A stretch of 64,000 nt of DNA, from positions 39,931 to 103,930 of the forward strand of contig CAJXPQ010000012.1 in assembly GCA_913058265.1 (NCBI GenBank), read 5' to 3'. A program made the position numbers and the translations under genes. This DNA is from an uncultured Oligoflexia bacterium (GTDB lineage: Bacteria; Bdellovibrionota; Bacteriovoracia; Bacteriovoracales; Bacteriovoracaceae). Below are positions 17,543 through 24,070 of this stretch, piece after piece; the first letter of the stretch is position 1, and the number at the start of each line of letters is the position of its first letter. The notes under the pieces were generated by a model. It made no database searches. It was not told the DNA's origin and was given only the letters and a program-made list of their open reading frames with translations.

Positions 17543-18415
17543 TTAACCATTTATAGATTTAATCATTCTAGGTAAGTAATTCTTTATAGGTTCAAGTTCA
17601 ATACCCAAATCTTCCAACTTAGAACAGTCCATGTACCAGTCTGCTGATATATTATACGGAGATCCATTTTCCTCAGTCTGCTCTTCAGATAGAATTAATT
17701 CATTACCCACAATTTCTTCTATTTTTCCCATGCAATCTTTTAGACTAATAGGCTCAGAGCTCGCGACATTAATAGGTCCATTAAATTCATTTTGACTTAA
17801 TTCATAAAGAGCTTTCGCTGCATCATCAGCAGAGATAAAGGCAATCATTGATTCAATATTAGAAAGAAAGATAGGCTCTTTATTTTTAATTTTATTAACA
17901 TGAAATTGAAACCTTTCTGTTACATCATTTTCATCTAGAACAATTGGAAAACGTACAGTTGTTACAGGAAATTTTGCATATTTATAAAACGAAACCTCTG
18001 CTTGCCTCTTCGCAACTCCGTAATTACTTTCTGATGTTTCTTTATTATCAAATGAAAAATTATAAGGATCAAATACGCTCTCTTTAATTGAGGCCCCATA
18101 TGTATAAGTCGAAATACTAGATGTAAAAATATACTTTCTTACTCTACCGTTGAATACGTCACAAGCTATTTTGGCCTGATCATAATCAAAGCAAGACTGA
18201 TCAAATACAACATCGTAGTTTTCAACAATAGCTTCTTCTAGAGATGACCTATCATGCCTATCACATTTAATTCTCTTAACTCTGTCACCAAAACCATCCT
18301 CTCTATTTCCCCTATTCAATAAGGTAACATTACAGCCTTCATTCAATAGTATCTTCACCAACTTTTTACCAAAGTAGTGATTACCACCTAAAACTAGAAC
18401 TTTTTTCATCACCAT
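17543..18415 (-). CDS. NAD-dependent epimerase/dehydratase-family protein (extended SDR)
   Basis: 290 residues. The N-terminal nucleotide-binding motif is VLGGNHYFG, followed by a late strand with FTSSISTYTYG and the catalytic YGVAK (Tyr-x-x-x-Lys). C-terminal parts resemble sugar-nucleotide epimerases or chloroplast-stem-loop-binding-like SDRs. The substrate is unknown. The start may be the first or third codon (Met-Val-Met); no Shine-Dalgarno sequence is visible. It is the only gene between repeat copies A and B, which makes it look like a single-gene cassette. Confidence 0.87.
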   Translation of the reverse strand: MVMKKVLVLGGNHYFGKKLVKILLNEGCNVTLLNRGNREDGFGDRVKRIKCDRHDRSSLEEAIVENYDVVFDQSCFDYDQAKIACDVFNGRVRKYIFTSSISTYTYGASIKESVFDPYNFSFDNKETSESNYGVAKRQAEVSFYKYAKFPVTTVRFPIVLDENDVTERFQFHVNKIKNKEPIFLSNIESMIAFISADDAAKALYELSQNEFNGPINVASSEPISLKDCMGKIEEIVGNELILSEEQTEENGSPYNISADWYMDCSKLEDLGIELEPIKNYLPRMIKSING

Positions 18416-18423
18416 AACTTTTT

Positions 18424-18597
18424 TTGTTTCCTCACTAAGTTTAAACTACTTTCTAAGCTATTAAAAACACATCCAACTATGATGTAAATATCAGATCAAT
18501 ATCACTGAGGAAAAACCATTTCATAATCTAAAACATGAATTAAACTAAAGACTTAAGAGTGAGGAAGAAAAATTCGTTTATACGATCGATGCTCCAC
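18424..18597 (+). repeat. ~175-bp repeat, copy B, ending in a truncated tRNA 3'-end duplicate
   Basis: Starts TTTCCTCACTAAG, has a middle TGAGGAA, then GAGTGAGGAAGAAAAATTCG, a small hairpin TCGT-TTAT-ACGA, and ends ATGCTCCAC before diverging. In copy A the equivalent hairpin is TCGT-TTAT-ATGA, where a G.U pair keeps the stem. Conserved ends with a variable middle suggest selection on structure or recombination at the ends. Confidence 0.72.
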
Positions 18598-18675
18598 TAT
18601 TTTTCCAATAAGCGAAATTTCGCCCACTTGGTTACATAAAAAAGACTTGTTATCAACTTCATCCTTTCTTATCAT

Positions 18676-19554
18676 TCAGGGCTTTACAGAAAGTAACTTA
18701 TTAAGTTCTTGAATAACACCTTTAATATTTTCAGAGACATATTTTTTTGGAAAACTATCTTTTAAAGACATAAATTCCTTCTTAGCCAATTTATATTTTT
18801 GTTGTTGATATAAGATTAATCCTTTCTCATATATAACATCAAACATTGGACCCTGAAGATTAAGTACTTTATCATAGTCATTAATTGCTTCTCTTTTTTT
18901 TCCTATTTTATTTAAAGAAATTGCTCTATTCAGATAAGCCTTATAATACTTAGTGTTTAAATCTAGTGCTTTAGTATAAAAATTAATTGCTTTGTAATAG
19001 TTTTCTTGATCAAAATAGATATTAGCTGAATTATAGTAAGCTCGGAACAAGCTCGGCCTTATTTCAATTGCTTTGAGATAGTACTCTAAAGCTTTTAAAG
19101 GTTTATTTATTTTTTTGTAAGCGATTCCAAGAGTAAGATAGGCGTGGCCAGACATTGGATAAAGTTCAACCGCCTTTTTGGCATCTCGTAAGGATTTCAC
19201 GAATTCTTTTAACCTAAGGTGTAAGTAGGATCTGTTAATATAACCCTCTCCACTATTTTCATTTAAATTGATAGCCTTATCACAGTACTGAAAAGCCCTT
19301 TTGTATTTTTTCAATTTTGTAGCTATTAAACAAGCATTACTGTATAGCCCCGAAAGAAATTGATTGCTTGAGGCCTCTTTGAAGTCGAGTTTTTTAGGGT
19401 CAAGATGTAACAGAGAAGCAATTTTTTCATTACTTAAATTCTCTCCATCAACAGTAGTTTCTATATTTCGCCCTTCAAATCTCAGGTAGATATGACCTGG
19501 AATCATAACTGGATTGAGTTGAACTTCAAGCTTATTAGCTAAGTTCATATACAA
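18676..19554 (-). CDS. 3' part of a frameshifted transglutaminase-like/TPR gene (TPR part)
   Basis: 292 residues as read from a TTG. The first 60 residues hold the second half of a transglutaminase-like core (PGHIYLRF with the catalytic His, then NIETT with the acidic residue). Six or more tetratricopeptide repeats follow, with typical YxNRAxxxxKxxKxxEAIxDY spacing. The upstream frame (19545-19901) ends at the matching point and carries the catalytic Cys. Joining them with a -1 shift gives the expected family spacing. By itself this piece lacks a start, a signal peptide and the catalytic Cys, so it is probably inactive or needs frameshifting. Confidence 0.8.
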   Translation of the reverse strand: MYMNLANKLEVQLNPVMIPGHIYLRFEGRNIETTVDGENLSNEKIASLLHLDPKKLDFKEASSNQFLSGLYSNACLIATKLKKYKRAFQYCDKAINLNENSGEGYINRSYLHLRLKEFVKSLRDAKKAVELYPMSGHAYLTLGIAYKKINKPLKALEYYLKAIEIRPSLFRAYYNSANIYFDQENYYKAINFYTKALDLNTKYYKAYLNRAISLNKIGKKREAINDYDKVLNLQGPMFDVIYEKGLILYQQQKYKLAKKEFMSLKDSFPKKYVSENIKGVIQELNKLLSVKP

Positions 19555-19901
19555 GAGTGTGAGCTAAAACAATTACCGTTCCCGTAATCAAGTAAAAAAC
19601 TATATAGACCTTCCAATTCCTGTAGCTTGTATTTTCTAGGAACTGGGTGTTTTTTTATGGAGTTAACCTCGTCAATAATAGCATTGAGAATATCACTTTT
19701 TGAAACTTTCTTCTTTTTTTTCATTCTGATTTTTATATTATCCACAATGCTTTTATAATTTTCGGACGAGCTAATATTAAATCCCAACTCGCTTGAAATA
19801 GTTAGAGAAGCCTTTAACATTTCTTCAACAGAAATAGTTTTGTTTTTAGATAATGCTCCAAAAGAATAGAGAAAGAGAGATAAAATAATAATCGTTTTCA
19901 T
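19545..19901 (-). CDS. 5' part of a frameshifted transglutaminase-like/TPR gene
   Basis: 118 residues with a signal peptide (cut near GALSK), a helical region rich in Lys, and then LEGLYSFLLDYGNGNCFSSHS ending at a stop two codons later. The GNC motif (Cys111) is the catalytic Cys of SirB1/transglutaminase-like proteins; these normally continue with a Leu-Tyr-x-x-Leu-Ala helix. That helix is found in the -1 frame at 19554. The gene is therefore split by loss of one base, most simply one T in the CTCTTG tract. Confidence 0.75.
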   Translation of the reverse strand: MKTIIILSLFLYSFGALSKNKTISVEEMLKASLTISSELGFNISSSENYKSIVDNIKIRMKKKKKVSKSDILNAIIDEVNSIKKHPVPRKYKLQELEGLYSFLLDYGNGNCFSSHSCI

Positions 19902-19993
19902 TTAAGTATTATAAAGGATTAAAAATATTTAGGGAATTTAAATGTCAGTTTCAGATTAGTTTCACTAGAACATGTACAACAGGCCTAAACGCA

Positions 19994-20004
19994 ACGCACC
20001 ACCA
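19994..20004 (+). repeat. tRNA-like 3' end (third copy)
   Basis: ACGCACCACCA looks like an acceptor strand plus discriminator A and CCA. It is followed by GTTATTAAAAAGCC, almost the same as the GTTACTAAAAAGCC that follows copy A. The acceptor bases differ from the resident tRNA, so if real it came from another tRNA or has diverged. Confidence 0.45.
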
Positions 20005-20014
20005 GTTATTAAAA

Positions 20015-20043
20015 AGCCTTATTTAAATCAAGAAGGCTTTTTA
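20015..20043. terminator. Terminator after the third tRNA-like end
   Basis: AGCCTT / AAGGCT hairpin with flanking A- and T-runs. It is closely similar to the terminator after copy A and serves the minus-strand gene that ends at 20061. Confidence 0.75.
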
Positions 20044-20060
20044 ATTTTATAATTTCATTC

Positions 20061-21071
20061 TTATAAACAACGTAGCTTTTTTTCACCGTCGACAGGTAAG
20101 AACTCCTTCATCTCTTTTGATATTTTCTGAGACTTAACAAAGTTTAACCACTGAGAGGAATACTGAGTTACTTCTTTTGCATTATCACAGTGATTTGCCT
20201 TGTCTAAAGTGTCTATTGAAGACTTGAATATTTTTTGTAGTATTTTTTTGTTTGTTTTGTTAGTCAGAATACTCCAATCATTTTTATTATTTTCTTTAGC
20301 AAGTTTCAAATAATTATCAAACATGGTTAAAAAATAGTACACCCCATCGTACTGAGATGATCCTATCATTTTAGGATTTGACAATTTTCCCCTTACAGAG
20401 TGCTCATACTTCAAACCATGTGTGTATGCATTTAACTCACTTGTCATATACAGAAGATCTGTTCCTGCCGGAAACTCCAAATCTCCAATATAGCCTAAGT
20501 GTGTTTCAGTGAAAAAGTTATCACCAGAAATCAAATCTTTAAAATTCTTCTCTAAAAATGGATTTATAAGTTTCGGTGTTTCTGGTAAGTTTTCGTGTCC
20601 ACTAAACCCTCCCAAAAACTCATTATCCACAGTAATAAAATTAACTTTATGAGTACCATCATAACCAATGTCTTGATAATGCACATCTTCATGTAAGACA
20701 CCAATCCCACCGACGAGAGCAAAGTCCATATCACTTGAATTATTACAACTTGGATTAAATTGTTTGAAGTTATCTGGAAACTTATCGTTTAAAAATTTTT
20801 CGCTATCTGAAGTGAGTGATGATAAGAATTTCTCACGACAAAGATCTTTTTTAAGATTCTCATTTTTTATTCTTTCAACTTCTGCAATTAGTTCCAAGTA
20901 TGCATCTTTCTTCTGACTAGCCTTCTCATAACAGGCGGTATCACTTTCATCACAAATCAATACCTGATTACGATGCATACAATCAGCGATGTTAAGTAAC
21001 TCATCACTATCAACAGCAAAGCTACTAAATGCGATCATTAGAATAGATAATCCAAGTAATCTAGCAAGCAT
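20061..21071 (-). CDS. Secreted HExxH protein, putative metallopeptidase
   Basis: The start is moved to 21071 because CAGGAG lies 7 bases before that ATG. A signal peptide (cut after FSSFA) is followed by a Cys-containing helical region, then GVLHEDVHYQD with H127-E128-x-x-H131, a zinc-binding HExxH motif. SELNAYTHG downstream could supply the third ligand. No named peptidase family is recognised, so the activity is inference from the motif and the exported location. It belongs to the accessory block after the tRNA and ends at a terminator resembling the one behind repeat copy A. Confidence 0.75.
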   Translation of the reverse strand: MLARLLGLSILMIAFSSFAVDSDELLNIADCMHRNQVLICDESDTACYEKASQKKDAYLELIAEVERIKNENLKKDLCREKFLSSLTSDSEKFLNDKFPDNFKQFNPSCNNSSDMDFALVGGIGVLHEDVHYQDIGYDGTHKVNFITVDNEFLGGFSGHENLPETPKLINPFLEKNFKDLISGDNFFTETHLGYIGDLEFPAGTDLLYMTSELNAYTHGLKYEHSVRGKLSNPKMIGSSQYDGVYYFLTMFDNYLKLAKENNKNDWSILTNKTNKKILQKIFKSSIDTLDKANHCDNAKEVTQYSSQWLNFVKSQKISKEMKEFLPVDGEKKLRCL

Positions 21072-21266
21072 AATTATTCTCCTGAGTAAGAAGTAAGCAC
21101 TGTCAAAAAAGTAGGCAGTATCCAATCCCCTTTCTTAGTTAAAAACGATTTCGTACCCTTATTGATGCATTTATTGTGCCACTATTCAATAACTCAACTT
21201 TTTCAACAACATACAGAAAATCCAATTTCCAATCCCTTGTAAAGTACAAATCAGAAGGGAGTACAT

Positions 21267-21737
21267 ATGAATAATTTTAGATTTGAAAAACCATTTGAAA
21301 CAAGACCTCCGAGACTTAAAGATTTAGTAAATGAACACGTTATGGGAGATGTTTGGATTAGGGACACACCTTTTGGACCAGTGACTGATTCACTCAGAAT
21401 TGCAGAGCATTTTGATATGAAACACCATAATGTACTTAGAGCAATTGATAAATGTAATGAAGAACTAGCCATTGAACTCAAATTTGAGTTGAATAAAAAC
21501 TTCATAGAAAACGATTACTTAGGTGGTGCCAAGGGAAGAAAGAGAAAAAGTCGAAAAGTTGATATTACTGAGTTTGGTCTCATGCTACTTCTTCTATATA
21601 TTAACACGCCCAAAGCCAGAATGATTTCTGCTGAGATACTGTATCGATTTTTTATATTAAAAAACTATGTGTCAGGGTTAAATGAAAATCAAATAGGTGC
21701 TCTAAAAGGTTATTACCGTAAAAGAATGGATGAATAA
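21267..21737 (+). CDS. Rha-family phage regulatory protein
   Basis: 156 residues with the pRha pattern: VTDSLRIAEHFDMKHHNVLRAIDKC, then a FIENDYLGG segment with an inserted basic run (KGRKRKSRK), VDITEFGLMLLLL and an internal helix ending the domain. Rha proteins occur in phages and prophages and interfere with growth in some hosts. No other phage structural genes are nearby, so this is probably a remnant or a domesticated copy. GAAGGGAG lies before the ATG. Confidence 0.82.
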   Translation: MNNFRFEKPFETRPPRLKDLVNEHVMGDVWIRDTPFGPVTDSLRIAEHFDMKHHNVLRAIDKCNEELAIELKFELNKNFIENDYLGGAKGRKRKSRKVDITEFGLMLLLLYINTPKARMISAEILYRFFILKNYVSGLNENQIGALKGYYRKRMDE

Positions 21738-21925
21738 AATGCTAAAGCTATTTTCTATGAAAAACATGGATTTCGTGCCCTATAAAAAGCTTTCAGATGT
21801 ATGACTCTTCAACTTGTATGCTTAGAAGTTCACTAAGGCCTGAAGAGCTAATAACGCCGAAATGCTTCTAGGCTTGAGTTATTAATTTAATTGATTATGA
21901 TAAATAGAAAAAAGGTATTCAGTAT

Positions 21926-22552
21926 ATGAGATATAAAAAAGATAGATTAAGCGGCAGTATCCTATTAGCCTTTTTATTATTTATTATATTATCGTGTACA
22001 ACAAAGGCTAAGCAGATGAACCCAGATCGATACAAAATAAACGACAAAGAAGTTTCAAAAGAAGCCTACGATAGTTTCAAGAAAAAATTAACTGGACCGA
22101 AATATGCTGAGTACTGCGATGAGCCTATAGATGATGAAAATGGCAGCCAGGGATTTTTCCAGCAAGATATTGATGGAAACGAGTACGATGTAAGCGAACA
22201 ATCTCATCAAACGGGTCTCGTACAATCTATATATTTTAGATCACCATCGATTAGGACAAGTGAGTTTGCAATGATCAACCTTGAACAACGCAATATAATT
22301 GATGAGGTTTTGAAAGCTAAAGGAGACTTGAGTCCTGGATCTGGTGATTTTTCAATAGGAATAGATGAAATTAAGAAAGTATATTTATTAAAGCTCACTC
22401 CAAGTCAAACGTCTTCAACAATTATTGATTTAGAAATTGGACCTAAAGAAGGTAATTGGTATTTTACATGTCAGATCGATATTAAGGAAAGAAAACTACT
22501 CAATCCTTTGACTGAAACTAGCGTCGAGATTGATCTAGAACCAGAAATATAG
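21926..22552 (+). CDS. Predicted lipoprotein, unknown
   Basis: 208 residues. A basic N-terminus, a hydrophobic core and the lipobox LSC at about residues 22-24 indicate lipidation by Lgt and cleavage by LspA. The mature part is acidic, contains one later Cys (EYCDEP) and a beta-rich C-terminus. No known family. It is preceded by 188 bp without an obvious gene. Confidence 0.75.
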   Translation: MRYKKDRLSGSILLAFLLFIILSCTTKAKQMNPDRYKINDKEVSKEAYDSFKKKLTGPKYAEYCDEPIDDENGSQGFFQQDIDGNEYDVSEQSHQTGLVQSIYFRSPSIRTSEFAMINLEQRNIIDEVLKAKGDLSPGSGDFSIGIDEIKKVYLLKLTPSQTSSTIIDLEIGPKEGNWYFTCQIDIKERKLLNPLTETSVEIDLEPEI

Positions 22553-22615
22553 AAATACATAATCTTTGATATATTTTTTTTGTGTAAGCCTTTATTTATT
22601 GGTACTACATCAATC

Positions 22616-23392
22616 ATGAAGCTAAAAACTAAAGAACAAATTGAAAACTACCGCGATACCGGACGTATTGCAGCAGAGATACTTACGACACTTGTTGACC
22701 ATGTAAAGCCAGGTGTAAGCACTTATGAAATTGCCAAGTTAGCTGAAGACTTAATTGTTAATAAGTACGATGCAATTGCATCTTGCATAGGCCAATACGA
22801 CTTTGAATATGCTCTATGTAGCTCGGTAAATGATGTTGTATGCCACGGTATTCCTTCTAAAGAAGAAATTTTGAAAGATGGAGATATGGTTAACCTAGAT
22901 ATTACTGTAAAAAAACATGGTTTAGTTTCAGATACATCTAGAATGTACTTAGTCGGTGAAGTTAGTGCTGATGCTCAAAAATTATCAAGAGTCGGTCAAG
23001 AATGTTTATATAAAGGTATCGACCAAGTTAAACCAGGGAATACACTTGGTGATATTGGGTTTGCAATTAATAAGCATGCTACAAGAAATGGTTATTCAAT
23101 AGTACGAGAGTACTCTGGGCACGGTATTGGTGCTGAAATGCATGAAGAGCCTGAAGTTCTACATTATGGTAAAAAAGATAAAGGCATCAAACTCGTTGAA
23201 GGAATGACCTTTACTATAGAGCCAATGGTTAACCAAGGCTCAAGAGAAATCGAACATCTTGATGATGAATGGACCGTTGTAACCCAAGATGGAAAACTAT
23301 CTGTTCAATGGGAACATACGATTCTAGTTACAAAAACAGGATATGAAATCTTAACTCTTAGAGAAGAAGAGTCATTTAAAAGAACAAGCTAA
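22616..23392 (+). CDS. map: Methionine aminopeptidase, type I
   Basis: Removes the initiator Met from nascent proteins in the cytosol. The ATG at 22616 gives about 258 residues and matches the usual family N-terminus (MKLKTKEQIENYRDTGRIAA); an upstream TTG at 22580 would add an unlikely extension. Metal ligands are visible in VNLDITV, VSDTSRMYL, GHGIGAEMHEEP, FTIEPM and VQWEHTIL. The ribosome binding site is weak. It carries a substitution typical of AT-rich lineages but no missing key residue. Confidence 0.95.
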   Translation: MKLKTKEQIENYRDTGRIAAEILTTLVDHVKPGVSTYEIAKLAEDLIVNKYDAIASCIGQYDFEYALCSSVNDVVCHGIPSKEEILKDGDMVNLDITVKKHGLVSDTSRMYLVGEVSADAQKLSRVGQECLYKGIDQVKPGNTLGDIGFAINKHATRNGYSIVREYSGHGIGAEMHEEPEVLHYGKKDKGIKLVEGMTFTIEPMVNQGSREIEHLDDEWTVVTQDGKLSVQWEHTILVTKTGYEILTLREEESFKRTS

Positions 23393-23407
23393 TTACGTTT
23401 GTAAGAT

Positions 23408-23827
23408 CTACTTAATATACAATTTACCTTGATGTATTTCTATTTGGTGATTACTGCTCGTTATATCAATATAATTGCCATGACCATCAGGCTTAAAGAG
23501 CGCTATCTGTCCAAGGCGAATAGCGTTCTCTTTACCCTTAATATAAGCATCAACTTGACCTTGTAAATTTATATTCACTGTAGCTGATTGTGTTGGTAGC
23601 TTAATACTTGGATAGAGCTTTCGACCAAAACGATCTACAACAAACCCTCTACTATTGATTATAAAACTTCCATCATCGGTATATTCGATTACTCCATCAT
23701 CACTAAGAAGACCAAAATATGCTTTACCTACAATAAGCAAGTCGACAGGTTGATCAGTCACGATAATACGAGAATAAACTGATGTAGAAATAATAAGCAA
23801 GAATAATAGAGATAATTTAATACGCAT
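23408..23827 (-). CDS. Secreted FlgG/FlgF-like flagellar rod-domain fragment
   Basis: 139 residues with a signal peptide (cut near TSVYS). The mature part matches the middle domain of flagellar rod/hook proteins: TDQPVDLLIVGKAYFGLL, then GVIEYTDDGSFIINSRGFVVD, GRKLYPSIKLP and a late RLGQIALFKPDG. True FlgF/FlgG are about 250 residues, lack a Sec signal and have terminal helices that this protein lacks. It is therefore a Sec-exported, truncated relative, not a functional rod subunit. It converges on map across 15 bp. The role is unknown. Confidence 0.75.
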   Translation of the reverse strand: MRIKLSLLFLLIISTSVYSRIIVTDQPVDLLIVGKAYFGLLSDDGVIEYTDDGSFIINSRGFVVDRFGRKLYPSIKLPTQSATVNINLQGQVDAYIKGKENAIRLGQIALFKPDGHGNYIDITSSNHQIEIHQGKLYIK

Positions 23828-23933
23828 ATGTCTAATCCTTTTAAATTGTTCTTAAATTATTTTGCCATTTATAAAGATTAAATACTAGTGAATTAATAAC
23901 TTCTCTTAGACTGAACAAATATTATTAAAACCA

Positions 23934-23970
23934 GTGACACTCTGGCACCATTTTGGAGTCATAGTGTCAC
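23934..23970. promoter_or_regulatory. Inverted repeat upstream of the coiled-coil gene
   Basis: GTGACACT (23934-23941) and AGTGTCAC (23963-23970) form a perfect 8-bp inverted repeat around a short CCA/TGG inner stem, about 100 bases before the ATG at 24071. It could be an operator or a terminator-like RNA stem; there is no T-run. Confidence 0.4.
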
Positions 23971-24070
23971 CGACATTGTCATAAAATCTAACTTATGAAT
24001 GTGGCCATAGACAGACTTCATTCAAGCCTCTACAACAGAATTAAGATCAACTCTTCCTTATGGAGCAAGA

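Noticed and set aside
19545..19560. Programmed -1 frameshift in the transglutaminase/TPR gene
   Set aside because: No slippery heptamer and no clear downstream stem at the junction; a one-base loss is simpler. Kept as a possibility in the finding.
23944..23960. Sigma54 promoter (TGGCAC)
   Set aside because: The -12 element TTGC is absent at the required spacing.
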